The translations under genes were made by a program, and so were the position numbers. Shown piece after piece: positions 10,141-22,438 of a stretch of 60,000 nt of DNA; the stretch's first letter is position 1, and each line of letters begins with the position of its first letter. This stretch comes from Cryptomeria japonica (lineage: Eukaryota > Streptophyta > Pinopsida > Cupressales > Cupressaceae). The stretch lies in assembly GCF_030272615.1 (NCBI RefSeq), contig NC_081413.1, positions 552,263,136 through 552,323,135 of the forward strand, in the 5' to 3' direction. The notes under the pieces were generated by a model. That model worked only from the letters and a program-made list of their open reading frames with translations. It made no database searches and was not told the origin of the DNA.

Positions 10141-10896
10141 TGGATCATAAAAAGAATAAACTTGTCCATTTTCTTTACAAAAGCGATTTTCTTTATAAGA
10201 AAACGTGGTTTCAATTTTGTTGACCAAGATTTCACTTTCCTAGTTAGAAAACAAATTGCTTTGTGGAATTAAAAAGATCATGGTTGTTGGAGCAACATCT
10301 CCAAATAGCAACTAGATCATATTGCAATAAAAGGTTAAAAAGAACAAGTGTTTTCTGTGTTTGACACGCTTGTGCAAATCTATAGAGTGGTCTCATTTCT
10401 AACACACACTATCCTCTCCCTTGGCTCTTGTGGTGCTAGGTGCAAGAGAAAAGTGTTAGTAATGCTCTAAATTTTCTATTTTTAAGAGAGGCCTGCCAAG
10501 AGACACATCACTCTTGGGAATGACCTTGCACGGTAAATTCTTTGAGCTGCTATAGAAATCAGATGAGAGCAAAAGTTGTAGCCTTGAGTGTAGCTGTTCC
10601 TATAATGTAACTTGCCAAAAGGACATATGGGCCCCACCACAAGTTACAAGGCTCTTAATTCAGTCACTGCAGAATGAACTTACGTCCAAAGACATCAAAC
10701 ATTGTTACACACCTCTTATTTTAGAAGCCCACCTGTTCTATTGATTGAGGATATTTGTGAAAAGTTCAATGCAAGAGCATAGATGGTTTTGCTCCCAAAA
10801 TATTCACCATACATATTTCCTTGAGTAGAAATAGGGATTTTTGAAAGGCTACTAGTAGCTTGATGAAAGTGGTGACTCCCCCATCATAGGGATCAT
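10141..10896 (+). other. Remaining left part of the gypsy leader
   Basis: Untranslated leader between the tandem repeats and the Copia insertion. No open frame, repeat or other signal stands out. The leader resumes at 17706. Confidence 0.6.
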
Positions 10897-10901
10897 CTAT
10901 A

Positions 10902-12042
10902 TGTTAGAAACCGGAAGGAAAACTGAGAGGGGGGCTGAATTAGTTGTCAATAAATTATAACCCAAATGCAAATTATTCCACCTTAAAACTTAGTGCCGGT
11001 AAACCAAACTTAATGTCGGTAAAGCGGATTAATAGTTATATCAGTACCGGTATAACTTAATGCATAAAACAAAAAGGAAAACAACATCCACAACACATGA
11101 CATAGAGATTTTGACGTGGAAACCCTGTAAGGGGAAAAACCATGGTGGGAAACCTTACCTACAATCAGATGATACTATTGCACATAGTAAGTGTATACAA
11201 ATGGGGTCTGCACATGCAGAAAGGCCAACCACCTAGAGCTCAAGTTTCTCAATCACAAAATAGGAGTCACACTGACTATAGTAGGATGGTTAAATCTTAT
11301 AACAATGTATTGTCTCAAAGTAGCATCTGCAATGTTGGATTCAGTACTGGTTTAAGCTTTGACAAATACCTTCATAACCTTCCTTTAACCTCTAGATAAT
11401 GTTTGCATGATTCGTACAAGTATCTGCTTGTATGATCTTCAATATTCGCACATAAACTCATACCATTACCATACCATTGCTATTACATCTCTCAAATGAG
11501 ATCTTACATTTATTTATACAAAACCTAAGACCTTAACATGTCGGCTCCCTAAAGATATCACATTTAAATCAATTACAAAATAAGTCTTGATGCGATAAAA
11601 TATGTTGGCCTCAATAAATTTACACAATAGCCAATCATTAAACCATTTCCAAAACATGTCGTGCTGATTTAGGAATAGGATATCTTGTATCGGTCCATAA
11701 CCTAGACCTATCTGCTAGTTAAGGCAAATATGTCAACCCGATTAGACGAATAAGAAGAACACAAAATCCAAACATCCAATCCATGTCTTCAACATAACCA
11801 AATGATCTCCAGATGATAACAAGTCATCATCACTGCTGGTGAACCATATAACCTGTCGGTGAACATATATCGGTGACTATGCATAAGCCACTAACCATGC
11901 CAGTAAGCACAATTTGTCGGCTCAACAACAAACCAATATAACTAGAGTGCCAAATCAATAATGTATACCTCCAGAAGGATAAGTGTTGACATCAATGACA
12001 AAACCAATGCAACACATGACGAAGTCATCCATAATACCAACA
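10902..12042 (-). repeat. 3' LTR of the Copia element
   Basis: On the + strand it begins TGTTAGAAACCGGAAGG and ends AATACCAACA; 1141 bp. It aligns throughout with 16557-17700. Short open frames inside it (for example 11142-11399) recur in the other LTR and are not genes. Confidence 0.9.
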
Positions 12043-12054
12043 ATCTCCCCCTTT
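12043..12054 (-). promoter_or_regulatory. Polypurine tract of the Copia element
   Basis: On the minus strand AAAGGGGGAGAT directly precedes the 3' LTR. This is the expected plus-strand primer position. Confidence 0.75.
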
Positions 12055-12382
12055 GGCATTGATGGCAACATTAGATGGAAAAACATCTAAGTGCCAAAAA
12101 CAAAATGCCAAAACCAACAAACCAACAATCTCCCAAAATAGATCAATACCATAAACCAAAACCAAAATACATCTCTCCAAGTAGAATATTCATCTCCCCA
12201 AAGTACAATGTTTTTTCATAGATATCTCTCCCCCTTTGAAATCAAATGCCAAAGCAGTTAAGAATCAAAATCAGAATATAACATACAACTAACTACTCCC
12301 CCTGAGAAGTAGCTCTCCTCCATCAAAGCCAGAAAAAGACTTTTTTGTTAGTCCCTATCAGTTTGATGCCAATCTTCAACAT

Positions 12383-12712
12383 CTAAGTCTCTGTCGATGG
12401 GGAAATTACCACAAGCTTCTCTTTGAGATATTCAAATTCTTTCTTAGGCAAAGGCTTTATAAAGATATCTGCAATTTTCTCTTTAGTATTCACATAAACC
12501 AATCTCACTTCATTTGCTTCAAAATTCTCTTTCAAAAAATTGTATTTGTTAGAAACATGCTTAGTCTTAGAGGGAAATACCAGATTCTTTGATATATCAA
12601 TTTCTTCTAAATTATCACAATAAATAATTACCATTTCTTTGCATTTTACCTTTATATCCTTCAACATTTTCTTAATCCATAATACTTGAGTACAGTTAGT
12701 TGCTGCTGCAAC
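12383..12712 (-). pseudogene. Copia RNase H remnant
   Basis: The minus-strand frame contains IIYCDNLEEIDISKN, KTKHVSNKYNFLKENFEANE and VNTKEKIADIFIKPLP, which match the C-terminal RNase H of plant Copia polyproteins (the usual D(N)xxA/KH/ADxxTK pattern). The Asp of YCDN is kept. It is separated from the reverse transcriptase frame by a stop near 12700. Confidence 0.85.
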
Positions 12713-13968
12713 CTATTCTGCTTTAGCTGTAGATAATGATGTACAACTCTGCTTCTTGCTGATCCATGAAATCAATCTTCTGCCAAGAAAGAATGCACTG
12801 CCAGTGGTACTCTTTATGTCATCTACATCTCCTAGCCAATTTGAATCTATATATGCACATAATTCAAAATTGTCATTCTTAGGATACCATAAACCAAGAT
12901 TTGTTGTACCTTGAAGGTACTGGAAAATCTTTTTTATTGTCGATTCATGATTTTCTTTAGGATTGCTTTGAAATCTTGAAACAATACATATTGCATTCAT
13001 TATATCAAGTCTGGTTTGAGTCAAATACAGTAAACCTTCAATCATAGATTTGTAACTTGTTGGAATTATAGGAGCTGAATCATCCTTCAATGTCAATTTA
13101 TCAGTTATAGTCATAGGAGTACTTACCGGTTTGGAGTTTTCCATACCAAATTTATTCAAAATTTCCTTCAAATATTTTGTTTGACATATGAATATACCTT
13201 TATCTATTTGTGAAATTTGCAAACCTAGGAAATTTTTTATCTCTCCAATCATAGACATTTCAAATTCTTCCTGCATCTTGTTCACAAAGTCTTTACATAA
13301 TCCATCTTCACCTCCAAAAATGATATCATCTACAAAAACTTCAATAACCAAAATGTCATCATTAGTGATTTTGTAATATAAGTTACTGTCAGAATTACCT
13401 TTAGTGTATCCAAGCTTCAAAAGATGTTTATCCAATCTAGCATACCAATCTCTGGGAGCTTGCTTCAATCCATATAAAGTTTTCCTTAATCTGCAAACCA
13501 TATCCTTATCATCTATCAATGAAAATCCATCAGGATGTTCAATGTAAACTTCCTCTTCAAGATCACCATTCAAAAATACATATTTTACATCCATGTGATA
13601 AACTTTATAGTTCTTATGAGCTGCAAATACAACAAATAGTCTAACTACCTCAATTCTAGCTACCGGTGCAAAGGTTTCATTATAATCAATTCCTTCTTTC
13701 TGAGATAACCTTTACAAGCTAATATTGCTTTGTTTTTTATTACTTCACCATTTTCATTAAGTTTATTTCTAAATACCCATTTAGTTCCAATTACATTTTT
13801 ATCTTTAGGTCGGGGAACTAATGTCCATGTATTGTTCTTTTCAATCTTCTCTAAGTCATCTTCCATTGCTTTTATCCATTGTTTATCTTGACATGCTTCA
13901 ATGATAGATGCTGGTTCAACTTGAGAAATTAAACATACCTCTTCATTTACCAATCTTCCTCTTGTCAT
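12713..13968 (-). pseudogene. Copia reverse transcriptase
   Basis: Two frames, 13968-13660 and 13594-12713, cover the domain. The first holds QWIKAMEDDLEKIEKNNTW and TKWVFRNKLNENGEV. The second starts MDVKYVFLNGDLEEEVYIEH and has TLYGLKQAPRDWY and FVDDIIFGG, the catalytic Asp pair in the Copia form. SRFQSNPKENHESTIKKIFQ and CAYIDSNWLGDVDD then lead into RNase H. A stop and frameshift near 13600-13700 separate the two. The domain is otherwise near full length. Confidence 0.92.
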
Positions 13969-14118
13969 AACACCTTAATTTTTGTTTCCAATTATCTGAT
14001 TCTCTAAATGATTCAATCTTACATACCTAGGCTTATTCACATACTGTTGTTCTTCAGTCACAATTGAGTTTTCTAATGATGCTGGTGTAACTGGATCTAC
14101 ATTATGTACTAATACAAT

Positions 14119-15048
14119 CTATGTTGGTTCATTTATAATCATTTCAACTGGCAGTTCAGAATCTATAGACCTTGAATCACCTATAAAATGTTCATCTATA
14201 TTCACATTAGTACTTTCAATGATTTTCTGCAATATTTTATTATAACATCTATATGCCTTGCTTCTAGATGAATATCCAAGAAATATTCCTTCATCACATC
14301 TAGGATAAAATTTTCCAATAGACTCATCTCTCCTAATATAGCATTTGCTTCCAAATATTCTGAAGTATTTAAGAGTGGGAGTATGACCCAACCATAGTTC
14401 ATAAGGGTCCTTACCGGTTTCACCTTTGATGTTAACTCTATTGAAAGTGTAAACTATTGTATTCACTGCTCCTCTCCAGTACACATGAGGTAGATTTGCT
14501 TTCATTATCATGGTTCTTGTTGCATCCAGAATAGTTATGTTCTTCCTTTCTACAACTCCATTCTGCTGAGCTGTCCGAGGTGCTGATAGTTGTCTTTTGA
14601 TTCCATTCACTTCATAGAATGTATTAAATTCCCTAGATGTAAATTCTCCTCCTTGATCAGATCTCAAACATTTGATTTTCTTGTCAGTTTCATTCTATAC
14701 CATTGCCTTTTATATCTTGAATTTCCCAAAAGCTTATGATTTCTCCGTAAGGAAAGTAACCCAACACATTCTAGAATAATCATTAATTATTAGTATAAAG
14801 TATCTATCACCCTGAGGACTTCTTTCTCTTTCCGGACCACACAAATCAGTATGAATTAAATTAAGAATACTATTGGATTTCTCATAAATGCTTTTAAATG
14901 TTGTTCTAACTTTCTTTCCCGTTTGACATTCCTTACATATCTGATTATGAGGTTTCACAATCTTAGGTAAATCCCTTACTGCCTTAGTTGAACTAATCTT
15001 TACAATGCAATCAACATTCACATGACAAAGTCTCTTATACATAACCAA
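14119..15048 (-). pseudogene. Copia integrase
   Basis: The GAG-pre-integrase zinc region (RLCHVN, then ICKECQTGKK) is followed by the first catalytic Asp (IHTDLCGP and DYSRMCWVTFL). The second frame (14667-14119) has MRSDQGGEFTSREF and QQNGVVERKN with the second Asp and the Glu, then CYIRRDESIGKFYPRCDEG. The first His of the HHCC motif appears replaced (MVMYKRLCH). A frame break lies near 14700. This enzyme would insert the cDNA. Confidence 0.9.
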
Positions 15049-15090
15049 CTTTCATCAATGTGAGAAATCAAACATGTCTTATCACTGGTA

Positions 15091-15405
15091 TTAATTACTG
15101 ATTGCAATCTCCAATCCAGTTCCATTTATGATTTTGCATTTTCCATTCTTGAATTGTAACTGAAATCCTTTCTCCACTAATTGATGAACACTCAAAAGAT
15201 TATGTTTTAAACCTTGTACATAATAAACATTGTCAGTATTGTGCTTACCATCCAAAGAAATAGTGCCTCTTCCTTTGATTAAACAGGCTTTGTCATCTCC
15301 AAATCTTACTAGACCTCCATTACATTCTAGGAATGACAAGAATTTTCTTTTATCACTAATCATATGATGCAAGCATCCACTATCAATGATCTATTCATCC
15401 TTTTC
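15091..15405 (-). pseudogene. Copia protease region
   Basis: The minus strand encodes IIDSGCLHHMISDKRKF, the D-S-G active site and following segment of Copia proteases, then GRGTISLDGKHNTDNVYYVQ and LKHNLLSVHQLVEKG. A stop lies two codons before the active site, between it and the gag frame. The 93-codon frame starting at MHHM begins too late and is part of this domain. Confidence 0.85.
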
Positions 15406-16499
15406 TTCAATTTTTGCTGCCAATGCCTCCTCTACCGGTTTGACAATAGGTGTCGGTTGATATTTTATTACAATAAATGTCCATCCATTATCTGCTAGAT
15501 CTTCATCTGAATCATCTGTAACCCCTTCATCTGCATAGTAACATGACTTATCTTTGTTTTTCTTAAATCTGTATCTCTGATATTCAGGGTTAGGCTTATA
15601 TGTTCTCTTTGCTTCCTCGCTTAGTCTCACATGTCTGTCAAGACACCTAGAAGCTATATGACCAACTTTATTGCAATTAAAACATTTTAATGGTGCTTTA
15701 CCTTCATACTTACTTTCTATAGGACCTTTAGGCATCTTCATTGCAAATAGTGCTTCAAGCTCTTCAAGTTCCTCATTTTCCCTCCTGATATATTCAAGTT
15801 CTTTTGCATAAAGTGCTTTCCAATTAGATTTGTCAGATGATGATGATGATGATGCTTTGAAAGATAAATCAATTTTAACTGTAGCAACAAGACCAAATTC
15901 CTCAAGCTCAAATGCTGAAAGTTTTCTAACCAAGGTATCTCTAGATATTGACGTATTAGACATTGTTCTCAACTCATTAATAATAATCACTTTCATTTTG
16001 TAAGCCGGTGGCAAAGCTCTTAAAAATTTAGAAAAAATTTTATCTTCACTTAAAGATCCTCCACAACATTGTATTCCTAAAATAATTTCATTAACTCTTT
16101 CCATAAATGTAGAAATTCTTTCATCTTCTTCCATCTTTAAATTTTCATACCTGGCCCGGTAACATTCTAGTTTTGCAATTTTGATAGTGGTATCTCCTTC
16201 ATTCAATGTTTCCAGTTTATCCCAAATAGCTTTAGCCGTAGATCGGTCTGATAATCCCATGATTTGTTGATCTAATAATGCACTCAAAAGTGCTTCTCTT
16301 GCTTTGCAATCATTCTCCAAGTCTTTAGCCAACATCGATGGATGAGGGATATTCGGAGTAGGACCAACATAGCCATTCTTTGTAACATCCCATGTATCTC
16401 TTCCAATGCAGTCAAATGTGTCTCCATTCTAATCTTCGATATACCATAATTAGTTCCATCAAGTTTAGGATTGTCCTTCCTAAAAATATTTGTTGTCAT
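15406..16499 (-). pseudogene. Copia gag
   Basis: The probable start is the Met at 16499 (MTTNIFRKDNPKLDGTNYG), where plant Copia gag usually begins. The frame shifts near 16300, then runs as a long frame (16335-15391) typical of the UBN2/gag-polypeptide family (IWDKLETLNEGDTTIKIAKL, RISTFMERVNEIILGI). A CCHC zinc knuckle, CFNCNKVGHIASRC, lies at about 15648-15692, followed by an acidic tail. A run of Ser codons at about 15836-15853 comes from a TCA/GAT triplet repeat. Confidence 0.88.
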
Positions 16500-16537
16500 A
16501 GGATCTCCTCAAACTATTAGGCTTCTGCCAAAAGAGG

Positions 16538-16554
16538 ACTTGGCTCTAATGCCA
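16538..16554 (-). promoter_or_regulatory. Primer-binding site of the Copia element
   Basis: On the minus strand, a few bases after the 5' LTR, TTGGCATTAGAGCCAAGTC resembles the initiator-Met tRNA primer site (consensus TGGTATCAGAGC) with two mismatches. It confirms that the right-hand LTR is the 5' one. Confidence 0.75.
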
Positions 16555-16556
16555 AT

Positions 16557-17700
16557 TGTTAGGAACTAGAAGGACAATTGAGAGGGGGGGGTGAATCAAT
16601 TGTTAATAAATTATAACCCAAATGCAAATTATTCCAACTTGAAACTTGGTGTCGTTAAACCAAACTCAATGTTAGTAAAACAAATTAACAGTTATATCAG
16701 TACATGTATAACTTAATGCATGAAACAGAAAGGAAAACAACATCCACAACACATGACACACAAATTTTGACGTGGAAAACCTATAAGGGGAAAAACCACG
16801 ATGGGAAACCTTACCCACAATCAGATGATACTATTGCAGATAGTAAGTGTATACAAATGGGGTCTGGACATGCAGAAAGGCCAACTACCTAGAGCTCATT
16901 GCTCAATCACAAAATAAGAGTCACGCTGACTACAATAGGATGGTTAAATCCTATAATAATGTACTACCTCAAAGTAGCATCTGCAATGTTGGATTTAGTA
17001 CCAGTTTAAGCTCTGACAAACACCTTCATAACCTTCCTTTAACCTCTAGATAATGTTTGTGTGATTCACACAAGGATCTTCTTATATGATCTTCAATATT
17101 CGCACATAGACTCATATACCATTACGATACCATTACAATTACATCTCTCAAATGAGATCTTACATTTATTTATACAAAACCTAAGACCTTAAAATGAGGT
17201 CGGCTCCCTAAAGATATCACATTTAAATCAATTACAAAATAAGTCTTAATGCGATACAATAAGTCGGCCTCAATACATTTACACAATATCCAATAAATAA
17301 ACCATTTCCAAAATGTGTCGTGCTGATTTGGAACATGATATCTTGTACCGATCCATAACCTAGACCTATCTGCCCGTAAAGGCAAATATGTCAACCCGAT
17401 TAGACCAATAAGAAAAACACCAAACCCAAACATCCAATCCATATATTTGACATAACCAAATGATCTCCAGATGATAACTAGTCATCATCACTGCCAGTGA
17501 ACCATATAACCTGTCGGTGAACATATATCGGTGACTGTGCATAAGCCACTAACCATGCCGGTGAACACAATGTGCCAGTTCAACAGCAAACCAATTTAAA
17601 TAGAGTGCCAAATCAACAATGTAGACCTCCAGAAGGATAAGTGTTGACATCAATGAAAAAATCAATGCAACACAGGACAAAGTCATCCATAATAGCAACA
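16557..17700 (-). repeat. 5' LTR of the Copia element
   Basis: On the + strand it begins TGTTAGGAACTAGAAGG and ends AATAGCAACA; 1144 bp, matching 10902-12042 with scattered substitutions and a few single-base indels. Both contain the ATTTATTTATACAAAACC block. Confidence 0.9.
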
Positions 17701-17705
17701 CTATC

Positions 17706-18969
17706 TGTTATGATCATGTAAGACTTAGTATATCACATCCTTACCTGCCATAGTGGGATTCATAAGGTATGCAGTACCAAAGTCAAAGAAATATAAAGAT
17801 GTGGGTTGAAAATATCACAACTAGCCATGACCTTAGGGATAAAAAGTGTTTGAGTTGTCTTCGTCTTGTTTCAAACCAGTAACAATTTGGGCCAACTTCA
17901 GGCTTTGGAAAACATAAAAATACACTTATAAGAGGGTCAAAAAGTTCATGATTGGGATGATTTAGACCCACACCTATTGTGCGCTTTTGTTGAAAAGGAG
18001 TAAGATTATTGTTCTTGTGTGCTTGCTATATTTTCTTTTCAAAGAATTCCAAAATAAATTGAAACAAAGTATCCTTTCAACAAATCTACACCAACATTGA
18101 TGAAACAAAACAACATCAACAATTGAAACAAAATATCAATTTATATGACCATCACTCATCTCTTGAGAAGATCAAATATTCATCAAAATACTAAATTGAA
18201 GAAGAGACAACTGGGTTCAAAAGCTCTTATCAAAAGAAGGAAATTTTTCCATATCAATAGACAACTTTCTCTCTCACACAGAGCCTTCTTGTGTCATATA
18301 TCTTCAAGTCAAATCCAATGAATTTGACAAAGAGCCTTTGAGCAATAGAGATTTTACTCAGTATAGAGCTTTTGATTATCACAAGAACAAAGGGGGAAAG
18401 ATCAATCCTTCTTTCTTTCCTAAAATTTGTATCACATACAATGAAGCTCAAGAAGAACCACAAACCCCTATCAGAGAGGAAAAAGAAGAAACCCCCTTCA
18501 TAATAGATATTTTATTGAGACACATATTCTATCCACATTGACATACAAACATCACAAATACACTCAACTCTCAAAACACAAAGAGGTCTTGTCCTTAGTA
18601 TTTTCAGATATTGCTTAAACAAACCAACAAATCACTTTTTTTAGAGTGTCTCTACATCTAGGATCAATCATCCTAAGAGGCATTTCTATACATATAGATA
18701 GGTTAAAAATAGTTTATGAGTGCATCCTCTCATTACTAGGTAGCTTGATTTGTAATACATCTCAAAACTTGGTATACCTTATCATATCAAAATTGTTGAA
18801 AACACAAAACCAATTCACAAAGAACTTTGTTGACATCCAACCTTCAGTGTTAGTGATTTATCTTCCACCAAAAATTTCACAAAAACTTATCTTCCATAAA
18901 ACATTTCATCACCACCTTGTAGTCATCTTCACAAAATCAATTCTCAAAACCATAGCTCAAACAAGATCA
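17706..18969 (+). other. Gypsy leader, right part
   Basis: This continues the untranslated leader interrupted at 10896. It has no clear domain. An open frame from 18646 joins the gag frame without a stop, but its first 108 codons are unlike gag and are probably leader. A-rich stretches with CAACATCAACAATTG-type words occur at 18090-18150. Confidence 0.6.
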
Positions 18970-20480
18970 ATGAAAAGTCGACAACTAGAAATTGAAGAGG
19001 AGGATGAAAACCTCAATGACTATCATGAGGCGTTTGGAGGAGGCACTAATGATGAAGAACCCAACACTCCAACTCTAGAATATATAGAAAGAGCACAACA
19101 TAATCCAAAATTAAATAGACTCTTTGATGAAATTCTTACAAATAATGCCAATGCTCATTTCTTAAAACTTGCTCAAGAGGGTGCCAAACTTCCCACTAAC
19201 TTTGATACAAAAAAAATACAACAAATATCTGAGTAACATAGCCATAGCCATCACAATGGTGGAAGAGGTAGAGAATACTTCCACCATGACCCTAATCATC
19301 AAGGGAATCCTTCACCTCCTCCTCCCCATTGAAAAATGGACATGTTGAGACGACAAGTAGAAAATATCGCTCAACAACTAAACTATGGTGTGAAGACCAA
19401 TCGTTTATTACTTAACAAAATTTGTCCATATCCATTTGATAGGGACATGCTTATGCCACCTTTTCCACGAGGGTTCGAAACACCCAATTTTGAAAAATAT
19501 AGAGGCAAAGGACATCCTAGGGACCATGTGAGAGGATTTCACTCCGCTTTCTTAGAGGTGGCCTATGAGGACACATATCTGATGTGTCTCTTTCCTCAAA
19601 GCTTGGGGGGCACAACCACACAATGGTTTTCATGACTTCCAGGTGGTATTAGAAGATTTGAAGAACTAGTCCAAAAATTATCGCTCATTATGCACACAAC
19701 ATAAAATGTGACATCACCATGGTAGATTTGTGCAACACAAAACAAAAACTAGGGGAGTTATTCTCAACTTTCCTACAATGGTGGAGACAATTGTCTAGTA
19801 GATGCTCCCTTCATCTACTTGAGCAAGAATTAGTGGAAATTTTTATTTCCAACTTAAATGATGAATGTAATTTCATTTGGATATGAAGGGCACAAAGTTC
19901 TTTGAAGACATGATAACTCAAGGGCTCAAATGTGAAAGAGACCTTATCAAAAAGGGACATCAAAATTTATAATGAAAACAAAGATGGTCCTCGTCCACAC
20001 TATAATAGCGGCAAGCTAAAATTTTGGAACAAAAATAAAAACGTTGTCAATGATGGGATAGTGGATGCAAGAATAGTGAAAATTGCACAACCTGTGGTCA
20101 GGTTTGCAGGACAAAATCCCCCTCCTAACAACAACATCGTCAATAATCCACAAAATTAAGGTCATAATACACAACAAGAGGAACCAAAACAAAAGCAACA
20201 AAACTACAAACCAAAACACACATATACACCCTTAGGGGAACCCATCTAAATGATATTATGTCAATTGGTATCTTCCAATCTTGTGACCTTACTGAAAACA
20301 TCCAATTATGAACCTCAAGTCAAGCCACCATGGTGGCAAGATCATCGACATTATGAACTTCACCAAGGAAAAGGGCATAAAACAAGCAATTGTCATTGGC
20401 TAAAAGATCTTGTTTAGGATCTTATTGATAGAGGAGAAATTGAAATTGAGGGACATGACCCAAAGAAATCCAATGATGAT
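18970..20480 (+). pseudogene. Gypsy gag
   Basis: The likely start is Met at 18970 (MKSRQLEIEEEDENLND), after which the residues become gag-like. The retrotransposon gag core lies at 19336-19635 (NFEKYRGKGHPRDHVRGFHS, LMCLFPQSLGGTTTQWFS) and continues in other frames to about 19990. Next comes IKIYNENKDGPRPHYNSGK at 19950-20010. No CCHC zinc knuckle is visible, as is usual for this group. Stops and frameshifts fall at about 19235, 19635, 19700-19930 and 20160. Confidence 0.88.
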
Positions 20481-20486
20481 CACTTA

Positions 20487-21690
20487 ATGTTCAAGAATCC
20501 ACTTCCATCACATGATCAAAGGGGTCCTTCTACTTCAAGGAGAAACACAGATACCACAACCAATCACACGCAAGTCACATACAATTATACTGTGAATCAC
20601 CTTTATGATGCAGATGAACAAGTTGCCACTCTTATCATAAAAGATCCAAATCCTTCCTGCAATGTTGTTACATGTCGTAGCAAGATTAGTATTCGAGCGA
20701 CACCACAAGGAACAACACCCCTCCCCAAACAATATAATCTTGTAGAGCAATTGGATAAGATGCCAACACTCATCTCCATATTAGAGCTATTATGCTTACC
20801 TCCCTCACATAAAACAATCTTGGACTAAGCTCTCCAAGAAGCATCTGTCCCTTCCAACCTCAACATACATCAGTTTCAAGCCATGGTTGGTAGTCTAAAG
20901 TCATCACCCTGTCTTACTTTTACTGAAAGTGACAATACATCCTTCCATCAACCCCATAATGCCTCCATCCATATTGAAAGATTTGTGAACCAACATAGGA
21001 TCAAGCAAGTCTTGATTGACAATGGAGAGGACTTAAACATCTGCACCATACAATTACTCACAACATTGGGTTATGTAGTAGAATCAGTGCATGCCAACAA
21101 GAAGATAAACATCAAAGCATATGATGATGCAGAATTTCTTCTAGAGGAGCTATTATATTACCCATCAAGGTTGGGCTAGTGGTGAATCATATAGTCTGCC
21201 AAGTGCTAGACCTTCCTTTTCCATATAATCTCTTGTTAGGAAGACCTTGGCTACATGCCATGCAAGCAGTCCCATCTACCTTTCACCAATGTATGAAGTT
21301 TTCATATAATGGGGTAGAAATTACAATCCATGGTGATGCTAATCCATTCACATATTGTAATAATATTCACCATCAGCCAGAGATAACCATAACTAACAAT
21401 AGGGAAGCTATCTCTTCCTCATCCTATGTTAATCCAGCCTCTCTCACCAGCTTAACAATCCCTACACCAAAGCAGGAGAAATTAAAAATTAAAATGGCTG
21501 AGGAAGCTCCTAGTGAATATAATCTTAGCCAACTCTTTTGTGTTGGGAAATTACTCACATCCCCTAGAACTCATGGCAAAACCCAAGGCTTACTTCAAAC
21601 ACCACTGGCCAAAAGAACTTGCACTTTGGCCCAATTCACCTTTGGTAAGAGCCAAAAGGAGGAAACCATGGATGAAGACTTGGCAGACTA
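20487..21690 (+). pseudogene. Gypsy protease region
   Basis: The frame at 20883-21179 has QVLIDNGEDLNICTIQLL, where the usual D-S/T-G protease active site reads D-N-G. The next frame carries VCQVLDLPFPYNLLLGRPWL and HAMQAVPSTFHQCMKFSYNG, the flap and C-terminal protease segment typical of Tat-type polyproteins. The 20487-20828 frame before it looks like the linker between gag and protease. Confidence 0.85.
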
Positions 21691-21699
21691 GATCTACAC

Positions 21700-22438
21700 A
21701 AACCTTATCAACAAAGAAAGCCCAAAGGCTAAGCTCCCCACTGACCAATATGGAAAAGGCTTTCACCATAATGCAAAGAATGGGCTATGATGGCCATAGT
21801 GTTTTGGGACCCTGCAAACAAGGATGACAACAACCCTTACAACCTGAGTTGAAACCAAGAGATAAAACTAGACTAGGTTTTCAAAGTGAGTCTCTTCCCA
21901 CACTTCAATTCAAAGGAAAACCCAGCAAACCCAGGTATCAACAAATTTCTCCAAGAATGCAATCCTTCACTATATCAGCAATACCAGTAGCACTAGCAGT
22001 ACTAGTAGCACCAGAAATACTAGTAGCACTAGCAGTACTAGTGGCACGAGTAGTACCAACAACACCAGCAACCCCACCTCCAATAGTACATAAGCGAGTA
22101 ACTAATGCACTATTCAATTAGAAGGACATTCCAGCTTGGTACAGTAATTGGATGCTAGAGAGTGATTCTGATATAAACTCACAAGAGTGGGAATGGGATT
22201 AAGTAAATTTAAATACTTCAGATGAGGAAGAAACATCAGCTCCACCATCTCATAAAGATATACCAGTTTATGGAGAAGCATGGATTAAAACGTTTTGGAA
22301 ACCTGAGCTAGAAAACACTTCCACAGGCTCTATGTCAAATCCTATGCCCAAATCTGATAAGGAGAGCACCATCGATGAACTTCACACCTCCATATTAACC
22401 CTCATGCCTCCTATGAACTCAACTTAATCGATGAAGTA
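21700..22438 (+). pseudogene. Gypsy linker with G-patch-like motif and a 9-bp minisatellite
   Basis: TNMEKAFTIMQRMGYDGHSV followed by LGPCKQG resembles a G-patch (about 21747-21826), a module sometimes seen between protease and reverse transcriptase in plant gypsy elements. At 21973-22075 the DNA repeats AGTAGCACT-like 9-mers. In one frame these encode Ser/Thr/Asn repeats, in the other Ala/Val/Leu. Stops interrupt every frame here. Confidence 0.65.

Larger units (their letters stand above)
10897..17705 (-). mobile_element. Copia LTR retrotransposon nested in the gypsy leader
   Basis: Like-oriented LTRs at 10902-12042 and 16557-17700 enclose gag, protease, integrase, reverse transcriptase and RNase H on the minus strand, in the Copia order (integrase before reverse transcriptase). 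The outer 5 bp are CTATA (10897-10901) and CTATC (17701-17705), a target duplication with one change. The LTR on the right is the 5' LTR. All domains are present but carry several stops and frameshifts. It inserted after the gypsy element. Confidence 0.9.

Noticed and set aside
11142-11399. Open frame in the Copia LTR, also at 16847-17053
   Set aside because: The same sequence is in both LTRs and reads as non-coding LTR. The two frames differ in start and length.
14202-14423. 73-codon minus-strand frame within the Copia integrase
   Set aside because: It is an alternative frame of the integrase coding region.
21849-22121. Ala/Val/Leu-rich frame in the gypsy element
   Set aside because: It is an artefact of the 9-bp minisatellite between protease and reverse transcriptase. 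No membrane protein is implied.
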